DNA of 64,000 bases from Globodera rostochiensis (taxonomy: Eukaryota > Nematoda > Chromadorea > Rhabditida > Heteroderidae), in assembly GCA_018350325.1 (NCBI GenBank), contig JAEVLN010000067.1, positions 1-64,000 of the forward strand, in the 5' to 3' direction. The notes beneath the pieces were generated by a model. It was not told where the DNA came from. It did no database searches and saw nothing but the letters and a program-made list of their open reading frames with translations. The translations under genes were made by a program, and so were the position numbers. Positions 35,325 through 46,841 of this stretch are shown here, piece after piece (the stretch's first letter is position 1; each line of letters begins with the position of its first letter).

Positions 35325-35429
35325 CTATTCCGAACCACGACAAGCAATGGTGTTCGATTTGTCGGTTCGGTGATTGCGAAATTGGGATAAGAGGTCTTTG
35401 ACGAAACGTTTACGAAAAAATATAATTTT
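35325..35429 (-). CDS. Coding-like island, basic
   Basis: 34 codons: RKRFVKDLLSQFRNHRTDKS then NTIACRGSE and TAG. Basic and hydrophilic, 150 bp upstream (coding sense) of the 35089 island in the same orientation. Confidence 0.3.
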   Translation of the reverse strand, partial: KIIFFRKRFVKDLLSQFRNHRTDKSNTIACRGSE

Positions 35430-36174
35430 TCATCAACAAATTACTTTGTTTGTTAAAAATTTATTTGTACTTTAGTGGGTTTGGATAAAGTCTTACGATT
35501 ATAATGTAAATATTTCGTCTCTTCCTTTTGCTTTAATAAATTTATTATATTTTACATGTTTTTGCATAATATGTTTTAAAAAATTCATACTGAATAAATA
35601 AATACTTTTTATAATTGATTTTGAAAAGATAAATTTTATTTTGTTTGCATTTTTTATTTATCAGTTTTAAAGTGCATTTCCAAAAATATTGCGTTAAACC
35701 TCGTAAAAAACAAATTTTTGCCAGTTATTTGTTTTTTTTTAAATTTGGTTACTTTTTCTTATCGCTTGCACAAATGTATTAAATAGTTATATGAAAAAAT
35801 CCATTTTTTTATCTTTCTTGTTATAGCAATTTAATTTGAGTGTATTTTAAATTCTTTTTATTGTTTATTTAATTGCAATTAAATCGCAACTATTTATTTA
35901 AAAAAAAAATTTTAAATTAGGTATGTGATCATTCGAATAAAATTGTGTTATGAGATATGTTAATTTATTTGCGGACTAACCGTCGGAGTGTGGACGGCGA
36001 TAAGTATCTATATTTATTTAGATAAAGTTTAACAAAACTGGCGGGGTTAGTATTCTGAGAATAAAAATATTGAGACAAAAATAAATAAAATGAAATGTCA
36101 ATAAATAATAATTGCCTATTTTGTCGTAAAAGGAACGTTTTGGGACTTTTTTTAAGTACAACTTAAGGTGTTGA

Positions 36175-36350
36175 CAATTTATGATTTTAAATAAAAGTTT
36201 ACAAACATATGGTTTTGAATAAAATTTATATTATTTTTTTATTAGGTAATTATCGTTCTAATACTGTAATTGTGTTGTTTGTTATAGGCTTTAAAGTTAT
36301 CAATATATTGTTAACCCCTTTCTACTTTAAGCACTTTATTCTAAATGTAT
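36175..36350 (-). repeat. Diverged direct repeat with 36765-36940
   Basis: Shared order of short words (TTTGTTATAGGCTTTAA, GTTAACCC, AAGCACTTTATTC) at a spacing of about 590 bp. Gene-free, T-rich. Confidence 0.65.
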
Positions 36351-38073
36351 TGAATTAATTTTAAATTAGCCAAACATTGCTAAAAAAAGTCATTTATCAT
36401 ACTCAGCAATGAATTTTAAATCAAAAGTTTTAAGTTGTTTATTTTATTTTATTTTTCTACTTTTTTAAATTAGTTTAGTAATTTTACTATATCATTAATA
36501 AGGACTTTTAATCGTTTGTTATATTTGCTCCGTTATTTCTAACTTATCAGTTCGTCGGACCCAAAATATAATTTTTTATTAAAAACTTTGTTAAATATAA
36601 ATTTAGGAAACATTATTAATTTAATGTTAATTACAGTCTGTAAATTTTTATACAAAAAATATTTGGTGACAACACTGCCAAGTACTTTTTTTTCAGTTTA
36701 ATTAAAATTTAATTATTATTCGAATGCTTTGAGAATTTGTTTATGTTGTGTTCCAATTCATTCTTTTGATAAGATTTTAATAAAAGCTAACAAGCATTTG
36801 GTTTCGAATAAAGTTTGTATTACTCGTTTCATTAATTATCGTCTTTTACTGTAATTCTGGCGTTTGTTATAGGCTTTAAGTTATTATTAATATTTTGTTA
36901 ACCCTTTTATCTTTTAAGCACTTTATTCCTAATTAAATATTATTTTGAATATCGTTATTAGCATTAAAATAAATCATTATTTAAATTCTTAATTAAATTA
37001 TATTTGAGCAAGACCGTTGTTTGTAAACGATACTATTTGAAAAATAAGAAGCTGTTAAAAACCATAAAAAATTTGTCAGATGTAAGGACTTTATCGGCAC
37101 TAGGTCTAATAAATATTATAAACATTTTTGTTTAAAAGATTATAACAAAATCTTAATTGTTTTTCGAAACTGGTATAATAAGAAAATTATTTATTGTAAA
37201 TAACGGTTTAATCAGCTTTAAGAAATCTGATGAAAAATTCAAATTAAAAAATCCAAATTTAGCCGTATTGTTTTTTTAGTAAAATAACTTAATTTAAAAA
37301 TTCATGTCTTAGATTGTTTTCAAAAATGATTTATTTAAAATTCAATCGACAATTTCTTTTTAGATTAGTATATACCAGTAGATTGGTTTCTTTTGTAAAA
37401 TACTCCTTTTATAAATATTTAAAAAAATAATAAATATTTTATGTTTTTGAATATAATCAAACATTTTGCATTTTGTGTAAACAAATCATTTTTTTTTTGC
37501 TTCAAAATTATATTTTTCTTTCCTTCAATGATACTTATTTTACCCTTTAATAAGTAAAAAAATGTGTTGAAAGTTAATCTGTAGAAATTCTTACTGGAGG
37601 CTTGGTCTTGATTAAATAAACGTTAATATATAGGTTTATACATTTTTATTTTTTCGATTTTTATTATTAACTCTACTTTTAATTAACTTTTTTATTTATA
37701 ATAATTACATTTTGATTTTTTAGTGTCATTTGTCCGCACACGTTTTGCACACATAACTAATGACACAGCATTGTGAATCACCAGCCTTTTCAAATTAAGT
37801 TGTTCGTACTTCAACATTCTATACTAGCCATTTCTACATTTACAGATATTTTTTAAGTGCTTTATAAAAGCTTATATTTATATTTTTTGTTTTTTAAAAG
37901 ATTTGTTTAATATTAGACTTTAAATTTTGTTAAATATTGTTTTTAATAATAGTTGAGAACCATTATTAAAGATTTTTTTGGGGAAATTTGGAAGCCCATT
38001 TTATTTTGGCTTCTTAATAATCGTTAAACGTTTATTTAAAATAAATACTCTGATTTTTATGAGTTTATAAATT

Positions 38074-38175
38074 TTAGTTATTGTTGCCCCTACAGCGGTC
38101 TTCACGATCAGCTGAATCAGCATCCGTCGGTGCGATTGCAAGGTTTTGTAGTGGCGTATATATTTTTACTTTCAT
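38074..38175 (-). CDS. 33-residue ATG open frame
   Basis: MKVKIYTPLQNLAIAPTDAD then SADREDRCRGNNN and TAA. Complete small frame, acidic end. It is followed in inverse order by the 38214 island. Unrecognised. Confidence 0.3.
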   Translation of the reverse strand: MKVKIYTPLQNLAIAPTDADSADREDRCRGNNN

Positions 38176-38213
38176 AGAATTATGTAAAACATTTTTTGCT
38201 TGAAAATTATGAT

Positions 38214-38336
38214 TTAAGACTTAAAATCAAGACTCGCGGTCGAGGTCGGGTGGGGGTCAAGAGTGTGCTGGCTTGGGCGTGGGGTGTCGATGGCGATAAT
38301 TTTATTTACTTTATTTTCATTATTAAATTTTTTAAA
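38214..38336 (-). CDS. Pro/Thr/Ser-rich coding-like island
   Basis: 40 codons. The GC-rich part reads AIDTPRPSQHTLDPHPTSTA then SLDFKS and TAA. Low-complexity linker type. Unknown. Confidence 0.3.
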   Translation of the reverse strand, partial: FKKFNNENKVNKIIAIDTPRPSQHTLDPHPTSTASLDFKS

Positions 38337-38955
38337 TTAATTGTGATTTTCCTCTTTCTTTAACAATGTTGCCACAAAATATTTTCGTTTTTTTGTTATG
38401 TTAACATTGTTAAGTTATTCCGTCGCGACAAAAATTGTTTATTTTTTTGAGTGCAAAAAATTATTTATTGCTTTAATCTCTTAATATTTTTTGTATAATC
38501 GATACAGACCAGCCACTTGACTATTTCTTATTACAATAACATTTTATAAATATTAGTTAAATCTTTGAATAAATAAACGTTTTGCTGGTTTATTTTGCGT
38601 TATTATTATTAATTTTGTTACACTTGATCACTTGGCCCGTATTTTGTAACCATTGATTGACTCAGAATTAATTTAAAGTAGATTAATGGCCATGGACAAA
38701 TTTTTGTAATAGATAATAATTAAATATATGCTTTAGTTTATTTATTTGTTCAAAGCGGCGATTATATATTTCTTATTTGTTAAAGTGTATTTGAGTGATT
38801 TTATAATAAATAATTCCATTTGATTTTAATTTTAATGGTCTTTTCAGCACTTGCGGGATTTTTTATATATTAAATTACTGATTTTATTAGGCATCATTTA
38901 ATTGTATTTTTTTCTGATACACCGTTTGCGTCGTATAATCCCACATTCCACTCAC

Positions 38956-39010
38956 CAAATTACGGCGACTTCCCTGACATCTTGTTGGCTTTTGTGTTTA
39001 TTGTCCTTAG
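38956..39010 (-). CDS. Exon-like fragment ending at GTGAGT
   Basis: Reads SQQDVREVAVIW on - and ends at ATTTG/GTGAGTGG (donor at 38950-38955 in + coordinates). The consensus 5' splice site is the main evidence. The upstream boundary is not seen. Confidence 0.3.
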
Positions 39011-39143
39011 TTAACGTATTAATGGTTTTCTTGAATTTACACAAATAATTTACTGATTTACAGTCAGTTGCAATGGGCCACTCTGCCATCCTCCCCTTTT
39101 TGTTAATATATTTTTTTATGTGACTTTTAATTATTTTTAATTT

Positions 39144-39224
39144 TTATATACCTAATTCATGTGCATTAAAAGGGCACGGTTTAAGAAGATCGATGGTCAC
39201 CCCTGATTGTTGTGTTTTAAATTT
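39144..39224 (-). CDS. Short coding-like island
   Basis: 26 codons: TQQSGVTIDLLKPCPFNAHE then LGI and TAA. Unrecognised. Confidence 0.25.
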   Translation of the reverse strand, partial: KFKTQQSGVTIDLLKPCPFNAHELGI

Positions 39225-39675
39225 TTAAATAAATCATTTTTAAATTTTAATAATTGATTAAATTTTCGTTTTTCTTGGAATCTTGGAGCGAGTGCGGAAA
39301 CAAACTAATTAATTTGTTTAGCATGCTTTACAAAATATCCAAATCGGTTAACTTTGATCACATTATATTTTATAATTTTAAATACATTTTTGCTATAATT
39401 TTTTAATATTTATAAGCTTTTATTATTTTATTGATTTAAACATTTTTTGATGAATTTGTCGCGTTGAATACAAACCGATGGAGACAATGAGACAAAACTT
39501 TTCTCACATGTCACTAAGTTTTGATTTTTATTAATATTTATTATTGTCTGTTATAGATTTATTTGCATTATTACATTTAATTTCCGAGGGATTTCTGTTT
39601 AGTTAATAAAAGAATCACATTATGTTTTAAGCCGAAACAATTTTTTATATTTCAATTATTGTATAGAATAGTTTT

Positions 39676-39882
39676 TCAGCTCATAGGTAAGATAATTGTG
39701 GTTATAAAAGTAATCGATGCTAAATTAAAAAACTGAAGTATTTTTATATGCGAGTTTATTATTAATTTGTACTCCGCCCATTCGCAATCCATATTGTTAG
39801 CAACAATGAGGCGCTGCGCTGTCGGCGGGAAGGGTCGACGTCCATGAGGCTCAATTACGCCCAGTATTATCTGCTTTTCAAT
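39676..39882 (-). CDS. 68-codon open frame, best unrecognised island
   Basis: Open between TAA and TGA. It begins after GAAAAGCAG, a possible acceptor, then IEPHGRRPFPPTAQRLIVAN and NMDCEWAEYKLIINSHIKIL, ending with a hydrophobic tail (SITFITTIILP). The GC-rich core has a Pro/Arg stretch and then a mixed segment. A GA/GTACAA could be a donor after CEWAE, in which case the tail is intron. No homologue known to me. Confidence 0.42.
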   Translation of the reverse strand: MEKQIILGVIEPHGRRPFPPTAQRLIVANNMDCEWAEYKLIINSHIKILQFFNLASITFITTIILPMS

Positions 39883-39933
39883 TTATTTCAATAATTTACT
39901 TACTTTTCAAAAAGTTTACCTTCTATAAATTGA

Positions 39934-40032
39934 CTATTTTGCCTGCTTGTATTTATACATAAATAACCGAGACTCAACGACCACATCAGTTGTCAAAGTC
40001 AATTCTCGTCCACTTTTGTTGATGCTGTTTAT
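39934..40032 (-). CDS. Coding-like island, unrecognised
   Basis: 32 codons: INSINKSGRELTLTTDVVVE then SRLFMYKYKQAK and TAG. It lies 52 bp from the 39676 frame in the same orientation, so the two may be neighbouring exons or one exon with a frameshift. Thr/Val-rich centre suggests a beta strand. Confidence 0.35.
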   Translation of the reverse strand: MNSINKSGRELTLTTDVVVESRLFMYKYKQAK

Positions 40033-40734
40033 TCATTTGAATTTCTCATAGTTGTCAATGATTTTTTAATGTTTGTTAAAAATTATTTTAACAAAAATCC
40101 TGATTTATAGTTAATTTTTTTATTGAAATTTATGACTGTGAATGTCTATTATTTTTTTTAAAAAAATCTTTTATTTTTTTTATTCTGTTTCAAAAATAAT
40201 TTATCAATTAAATTTGTTATTTTATACTTTACTTCAAAATTATGTTTGCAACTCATTGAACAATAATTTCCTTATTTTATTTGGCAAGTTTGCCTATTTA
40301 AAATTAAAATTCAATTTTCATTTTTTTTCATTTGGCCACCGCGCAAGACTTTATAGCTCAATCACATTGGTTTAAAATTTTGAATTTAAATTTTATCATA
40401 TATTAACGTGATTGATGATCATTTGAAGTAAGGTGAGTTCTTAAATTTTATTTTCTTATAATTTATAATTTTAGTAAATAATTCGTGAACAACATTTTAT
40501 TATTGCATTTGATAAAAATATATTTGCTTGAGTTTCTTTGTTAATTCTAAAATTAAAGTGGTTTTTACAATTTTATTGTAAAACCTTTGAATAAAACTAC
40601 TTAAAATCATCGACGATTATTTTTTAGAAATTTATAAACCTTTTAGTGATTAAAATTTCGGATTATAAGCTGAATATTAGTCATTGGTCATTATAGTGTG
40701 TGAGCTTTGTTTAAATGATATTAAATACAATATT

Positions 40735-40887
40735 TTATTTTTCATTAATTTTATTTGGCTGTTCGGCCTTTGTATGGTCACATTCGCACCCAGGGGCACT
40801 TCCGTGAAATGGTGGCAGCTGCTGGTGGGTATTAATCATTTGGGTTTTGGCTTCGAAACCTTTTATTTTTAATAAGCTTAATAAAAT
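40735..40887 (-). CDS. Paralogous island A (GSAPGCE family)
   Basis: 50 codons open: GFEAKTQMINTHQQLPPFHG then SAPGCECDHTKAEQPNKINE. It pairs with 48056-48190. The two share the same frame at the start (F-E/D-A-K-T), in the middle (GSAPGCE) and at the end (QPNKINEK plus TAA), although both variable segments between these anchors differ in length. Net length changes are multiples of three, which is mild evidence for selection on a protein. Unknown family. Confidence 0.42.
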   Translation of the reverse strand: MLLSLLKIKGFEAKTQMINTHQQLPPFHGSAPGCECDHTKAEQPNKINEK

Positions 40888-41460
40888 TTAAATAATCATA
40901 TTCACATATAAAATTTTATAAATTTCAAATCGTCTTTGGATTTGTGTTTTTTAATGTCTTTTCTATAAAGAATTTGATTAAAGCCATTAGATTAAAATTA
41001 AACATTTACATATTGCCAAGTAACATAACAAATTATGAAAGTTGCCAAGAGTCTTAAGATTAGCAAATATAATTTCCTAAAAATTTTGTAATAAGCTTCA
41101 AGCGTAAAACTGACAGTTTATTTAATAATGGTCAATTTTATTTCTTATCTTTTTCTCACTAATAGTTTCTAATAATTTTTAGACAATTGTAGTTAAATTA
41201 TTTTAATTTCATCATATTTTAAATACATTAATTCTAGTTTAAACTTTCTTTCCATTAATTTAACTTTACGATATTTTTACGATGTTTAATTATTTGCTGA
41301 CAAAACTAAATCAATTTTATATTAAAATTAAAAACATTTTTAATTTAAACTATTTTATATATAGCATATTGGGCCTGGCTAGTGCTTTTTCGTTTAGTCT
41401 AATGAAAATTACTTTTAAAATTCAAAGTATAACCAAAAATTTTTTTTTATAGTTTTAGCG

Positions 41461-41530
41461 TAGGGTAGGTTCCTGACGCCGACCCCGATCCCAAAATTGT
41501 GTCGTCCCCGACCCCAACCCCGAAGGAAAA
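41461..41530. repeat. CCGACCCC-word repeat, copy 1
   Basis: Reiterated CCGACCCC/CCGATCCC words with GTCGTCCCCGACC, shared with 47378-47425. Likely the interior of a short transposon. Confidence 0.5.
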
Positions 41531-42491
41531 ATTTCTACAATTCCTTAAATTTTTTCCGTTTATTAAAAAGATTTTGATGACAATTTAGATAAAATTTTCA
41601 CTTTTTGTTCGCAAAATTGGGTGACTATTTAATATTTATTACGTTGTTTAAAGTTGAATGATCTTAAGTACAGAACAGGAGCATAACTCTTCTTCTCAGA
41701 TAGATTTAAGTCGTATACGATAAATTGTTAACAATTTGTTTTTATATTAGGTGACCAAAAATCTTGCATTATTTTTCTTTATAACTTTATTTAAACACCA
41801 GGTGCCAAAAAAATGTCCGTAAAATTTTTGTTTGAAATTGTAGTTGGTTTCTGAACATCCGCTAGATTTGATCTATTATATAATATTGTATTTTTTAAAT
41901 ATTTTTGTATCAAATTTTTATATTTTTTTTAATTTGTAAATATTTTTAAAAATTTTTTTTTTCAACAAAAGTCATACATACATACGATACTTTTTGATGA
42001 CCGTTCTTGAATTTATGTATGATTGTAATGTTAATAATATGCCTCATTATGTGTGATTGCAATTTTGATAATCGTTTATTGTTATTGAAATAAACATTTA
42101 ATTTATTTATCATATTTTACTTGTAAAAAATTTAAGGAAAATGAAAAAAACATGAAAAGGCTATGTTTACAATTTTTAATGCGTATTATAAGTTTTGAAT
42201 TTTTACATTTTATGGCTATAAGTCTGTACAAGAGCAGAGGGAGAACGATGTGTATTAACCTTATATAAATTTACTAATAATTTTATTTTTAATTAATTGT
42301 GTAAAAAGTTTTGTACTTGAATTATTAATTAGAGAAGAAAGGAAACATAAAGTGTTATTTTTATAAAATTGATCTTTTGAAAAATATTGATATGGCAAAC
42401 GAATTTGTTTTCCAAAAAAAATAATTGATAGAATTTTTGATTAAAATTTTTTTCGATTTGATTCAATAAACAAGTGAATTTTACTTAAGTC

Positions 42492-42578
42492 TCACTCTCT
42501 CAGCTGCGCCAACTTGACGTTTCTCGATTTAGTTGTTTCATTTTGCGGGCTGCTTAATTTAACGGATTGTATTATATT
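42492..42578 (-). CDS. Coding-like island, Lys/Ser/Thr-rich
   Basis: 28 codons: NIIQSVKLSSPQNETTKSRN then VKLAQLRE and TGA. Hydrophilic, unrecognised. Confidence 0.3.
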   Translation of the reverse strand, partial: NIIQSVKLSSPQNETTKSRNVKLAQLRE

Positions 42579-42657
42579 TTATTTTCAACACGTAATTTCT
42601 TATTGAATATAAATAAAATTTTTAATAGATTGAAATGTAGAATTTTAACTATTAGTC

Positions 42658-43073
42658 CTTTTAAAATGGTCCATTCTTTAATGTGGGTTTTTTATGTGAT
42701 CCAAATCTGATCATAAATTGCTTATGTGAATTAAATTATCAATTTTACGAAATTGGCAATTATGCATCAAGAAACCTCGACGCATTTAGTAATGCATTCA
42801 TATTAAAACATTTCATTATTTGGGCGTTTGCCAAAACTGTTATATACATTTTTTTTGACAAAACTACCTCCGGTTGCTCAACAATTGCGCATTTCTCGTT
42901 ACACAATCCGAGGGCAATAAACTTTTTAATTTTCTTGATATTATTGAACTTTTTTTTATTTGAAATTTCTAATAGCTTGACATGTAGAATTTTTTTTTTA
43001 ACAAGTGACTATTAGTCGTTTTAAAATGGTTCATTCTTTAATGTGGGTTTTTTATGTGATCCAAATCAGATCC
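42658..43073 (-). repeat. Tandem duplication around the 82-codon frame
   Basis: The 55-bp sequence containing TTCTTTAATGTGGGTTTTTT is found at 42658-42712 and 43018-43073, flanking the island 42760-43008. Confidence 0.75.
42760..43008 (-). CDS. 82-codon open frame, longest on - strand
   Basis: An AT-rich lead-in (Lys/Ile/Asn) is followed by FIALGLCNEKCAIVEQPEVV then LSKKMYITVLANAQIMKCFN and TAA. Two Cys lie close together (CNEKC). The opposite strand is open even longer (42683-43015) but encodes mainly Phe/Leu/Ile from T-rich sequence. I prefer -. Confidence 0.4.
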   Translation of the reverse strand, partial: SLVKKKILHVKLLEISNKKKFNNIKKIKKFIALGLCNEKCAIVEQPEVVLSKKMYITVLANAQIMKCFNMNALLNASRFLDA

Positions 43074-43337
43074 TTCCATAATTGAGTAGATATATTCTAT
43101 CTTCTTTTAATAGACTTTATCTCTATTTTACTTTGCGCTTTAATAATTTCTTTTACATTTTGTGTATAATATCTTTTACAAAAATCGTAGCTAATAAAAA
43201 ATACTTTTTAAAATTGATTTTTTGAAAAAATACGGTAACGAGAGAAATAGGCAATACTTTTTAATATATAAATGTTTGTAAATGCAAAATATTTATTATT
43301 TAAATTTTTTTCTATTGAAAATGGTAGCCTGGCTATG

Positions 43338-43350
43338 GCTATAAAAAGTC
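43338..43350 (+). promoter_or_regulatory. TATA-box-like sequence
   Basis: GGCTATAAAAAGTCC followed about 30 bp later by CACTCATTCTG, which could serve as an initiator. It stands in front of the + frame at 43395. TATA-like words are common in AT-rich DNA, so this is weak. Confidence 0.2.
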
Positions 43351-43394
43351 CGAAAGCTTTTCATGCACTCATTCTGTATCTTTTTTTAATTTAA

Positions 43395-43568
43395 AATATT
43401 TTAAAGCCTTTTGAGGTGCCAAAGCTTACAAATAAAAGAGAACTTGAAATGGTTTTGATCAAAAATGTCATAGAGCGAAAGCGTCAGTCCGTAGCTGTAT
43501 TTAAAAAAAACTTTTATTTATTATATAAATTATCGAGCAGATATAAAATTACATATTTGTTTTTCTGA
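43395..43568 (+). CDS. 57-codon + open frame inside the T-rich block
   Basis: NILKPFEVPKLTNKRELEMV then LIKNVIERKRQSVAVFKKNF and an AT-rich tail to TGA. Charged, helix-like and protein-like, yet on + where neighbours read on -. TATAAAAAG lies 50 bp upstream near 43340 and could be a TATA box. No recognised family. Confidence 0.4.
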   Translation, partial: NILKPFEVPKLTNKRELEMVLIKNVIERKRQSVAVFKKNFYLLYKLSSRYKITYLFF

Positions 43569-44323
43569 TTTTAAAGATGTACTTTACCAAATAATAGATT
43601 TATTAAAAATTTTGCATATTCGCATTTTATTTTTTTGTAAAAAATTAAAATTCGGTTGCCTCTGGATATACTTATGGAATCAACTTAAAGATTTAAATAA
43701 ATTTATATCTTTTATTTGCCCACCACTCGTCGATTGATATTTTGGCATCGTTGCATGCTTTTAATGTTGGTAGTACATTAAATAAATTTATGCTAATGCA
43801 CTTTCGTCTTTTTAATGACAATTAAACACTTTATATTTCAATACTGTTATTAAATTTATGTTAATTTTTTTAAAATAACGTTATAATAATCATTCGGGTA
43901 TGATTTTAAATTTAAATCATTTTTTTGATTTGATTGGTTGTACGTTAACAATATAAAAACATAAATGATAATGTCAATTTAATTATTATTGCGTCTAAAT
44001 TAATATAACATCAACAATCATTTTATTTAATTACGTCAAAAATAGTCGCAGGGGCTCAATTGACATGACAGTGACATGTTCAAGCATACTTTATATTTTT
44101 AGATTAGATAATAACATATACTAAATTTTGAAATATTTAAATTACCATCAAATTATATGGGCTTATTACTTCCAAAAGTTAAAACTGTTTCCAATTGGTT
44201 GGGATTGCTTTTGTCGTCTATCGAATAAATGCCAATTTTATTTTTATTTTTAGAATCTTGAATCTTGAATAATTGACGAAATCCCAAATTTAAAAGGATG
44301 TAAAAGTTCTGCAAAAATAAAGA

Positions 44324-44584
44324 TTGAAAACAAATTATATTATCAAAAACAAAGATTTCATGAAAGGAAACATGACAATTAAAGTGCAGGTCGCGCGAAT
44401 TTGCTTAGCTAAAACTATTAAAAAACACCGCACAGTGATTGTAAGTTATTTATATTACCAAAAATGTTCGTCCATGATATCGTTGTTTAAATTTTATTAT
44501 GCCTGTTCAATGAATAAATTACATCTTACACTTTTTTTAAATCGGAGTTGCAACTTTTATACCATAAAGCTTAACTATGGATAA
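44324..44584 (+). CDS. Exon-like + island ending at GTAAGT
   Basis: The useful part is about 44340-44443: MKGNMTIKVQVARICLAKTI then KKHRTVI, directly followed by GTAAGT. The frame continues open into T-rich sequence to 44584. The island at 51400 has a similar MTIK segment with similar spacing, so they may be paralogous exons on +. Confidence 0.35.
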   Translation: MKTNYIIKNKDFMKGNMTIKVQVARICLAKTIKKHRTVIVSYLYYQKCSSMISLFKFYYACSMNKLHLTLFLNRSCNFYTIKLNYG

Positions 44585-44796
44585 TTAGGCGTTACTGATT
44601 AATAAATTCAATGCAAAGTATTTATTTTTTCGGCATTATGACTTAAAAATCTTTCTAATTAAATTTATTATTTCGTATATTCATATATTTTTATTTTTAT
44701 CAAATTTTTTTTTATTAATTTAACACAAAAATTTTTGCATCTATTCTCTTTTAATCTTTAGTTTTGTGATCCTGTTACCTATGCCAAATGGGGGAA

Positions 44797-45057
44797 CTAG
44801 TCTGTGATTAGAGTTAACACATAAATACAGACAAATCGTTTCGATATTCGCTGAAACTCATTGGTTAAACAACGAAAAACCGAGTGGCAGACAGCGTGTG
44901 GTCAGACATTATATCATCGCCATTGAATTCCTATGATTTTCGAAAGCTTGTAACACCAGCTAATGCTTATATTTCGTGACGAATTTTGCAGACGTGCCTC
45001 TAGTGCTCCCTTCTTACCCTTACCAAAATTTGGTTGAGTTTGGATAATTTTAAAAAA
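44797..45057 (-). pseudogene. Two in-frame open segments separated by TGA codons
   Basis: First segment: QTQPNFGKGKKGALEARLQN then SSRNISISWCYKLSKIIGIQ, TGA at 44914. Three codons and a second TGA later the same frame continues PHAVCHSVFRCLTNEFQRIS then KRFVCIYVLTLITD to TAG. Only TGA interrupts 87 codons. This could be an exon with disabling mutations, two exons, or TGA read as Trp. Confidence 0.4.
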
Positions 45058-45109
45058 TTAGTTGTGAAGTAAAAATGCCCATTAATTTAATTGTTCTCTG
45101 AAAATTAAA

Positions 45110-45690
45110 CTATACTCTCTTTATTATGTATTTAGTTTAGTTAAAGTTAATTCATTTATTTTTTTAAAAATTTGTTGATTATGTGTAAAAAAATTAGTCT
45201 AAAAAATTTTTCGACATAAACCCCTGAATTCATTATCTTTTAATAAAATAACAATTGAACGTCTATTTTTTACATTCATTTTCTACGAATTTTAGTAATT
45301 GTAATATAATTTAGGTAAATATTATATTTTATAATTAATTCATATTCTTGATTGTTTTTATGGAGATATCTATTTTGGACAAATCATTATTAATTTGCAT
45401 AAAATGATTTTAAATAAATTTTGTATTTCTTAAATTAAGTATATAGCTCTCATTTTTTTGTAAAAAACATTACTTTTCCGCAGTCGCCGTCAATTTAATA
45501 ATTGTTTGTTTTCTTGTCAATTTGAAAAACTAGGTATATTTATGGTTATCTTTTTTGTGTGATTATATCCTTTACACTTTCTTGAGTTATAGTATGCCTT
45601 TTTTATTTTTAAATATGTCTTTCACTCGTCGAAATTGAGTATGGATCTGAGTAAAACATTTTTTTAGTACTTCCAACGTGCACACAGTAT
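45110..45690 (-). repeat. Module repeated at 62690-63095
   Basis: Long colinear match including CTTGTCAATTTGAAAAACTA and TTTTAGTACTTCCAA. In the second copy the match ends exactly where the 63091 element begins. Confidence 0.85.
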
Positions 45691-46442
45691 CGACTTTTGT
45701 CATATATTAATTTTATTTTCCAGAATGCATTGATGTTCAAATATACTTCATTTAGTATCAATTGACATAATTTTAGATAATATTCATATTTTTTAAAAAA
45801 CAAATAACGAGTAATTTTTTTTTTTTGTAATTTTATTTTGATTGATAGCCCTTTATATCGGTTGATAATGAGGCTATAGTTGATTATACAGATAATTTGA
45901 ATTATAATAGCTTAACAGACGGTCTAATGACTGAAAGCCGAGGAACATATTGTTAAAGTTATAATAATTTTAGCTTCTTTTATTATTATCTTGAAGCTTT
46001 CATAAAAATTCAGTTGGTATCAAACTATTTTAGAAATGTTATAATATTATTTATTTGTTTGTAGAAATTTATAATTTTATTTATTTGTTTTTTTTTAAAT
46101 TTGATTTTAAATGACTTTAATTTATTTTAAAGTTGAGAAGGTTAGGCATTTTTGGCTATAGCATTAATATTTTTCTGCTACTTTTAAATTATTATATACC
46201 CAAGTTTATTTATCTATTTATAAGTATTTTATAACTTTTTAACTTTTATTTGTTTCCCACTCGTCAATTAATATTTTGTTATCAGTTTTTTAATTTTAAT
46301 AGTACATTAAATAAATTTTATTTGGAATCACAAATTATATTTAATGTAATGCAACGTCAACTTTTTAACTATATCAACCTATATAATTTAGTCAGTTTAT
46401 ATTTCAATGCTTTATCAAATCTAGTTTAATTTTTATTTGCAG

Positions 46443-46456
46443 CATTGTCCATGACT
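46443..46456 (+). other. Possible 14-nt microexon
   Basis: TTTTTATTTGCAG is followed by 14 bases and then GTAAGTCGG on the + strand. Both edges match splice-site consensus very well. No coding content can be judged at this length. Confidence 0.3.
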
Positions 46457-46727
46457 GTAAGTCGGTCATGTGTGGCGAGAAGCCACTTTTTAAAATAATG
46501 CTTAGAAAGAGTACACTCGCTTAAGACTTTTAAATTTAAATAATTTTTTTGCCGATAATACTTTTTTTGTGAAATCATTACTTAGCATTATTATTAGTTT
46601 GCTTTTAATAAAAGCATAAATTTCAAAAACCAATTTAAATTTCTTGGTTTTAATGAATTATTTCTTTTATTTTTCCAAATAAATATATTTTCTTTTCTTT
46701 TAGTTTATGCCATGTTGACTCAATTCA

Positions 46728-46841
46728 TTATATTTTTATATAAATGTTCTTTTCACATTTTTTAAAGCTAATTTTATTGGATTTGTGCGATGGACGATGT
46801 TTGCTAATTAACAAATTAAACGGTATGTTGGGTGAGCCCTG
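46728..46841 (-). CDS. Coding-like island after a CAG
   Basis: After TGACAG the frame reads GSPNIPFNLLISKHRPSHKS then NKISFKKCEKN, 37 codons to TAA. The CAG could be an exon start. On the other side of it another frame gives SNTKGDMHCHK. Unrecognised. Confidence 0.3.
   Translation of the reverse strand, partial: QGSPNIPFNLLISKHRPSHKSNKISFKKCEKNIYIKI

Noticed and set aside
40142..40375. 77-codon + frame, Phe/Tyr-rich
   Set aside because: Only the last dozen codons are GC-richer. The rest is T-rich noise.
42683..43015. 110-codon + open frame
   Set aside because: The translation is mainly Phe, Leu, Ile and Asn from T-rich DNA, against the local orientation. The - frame in the same place looks better.
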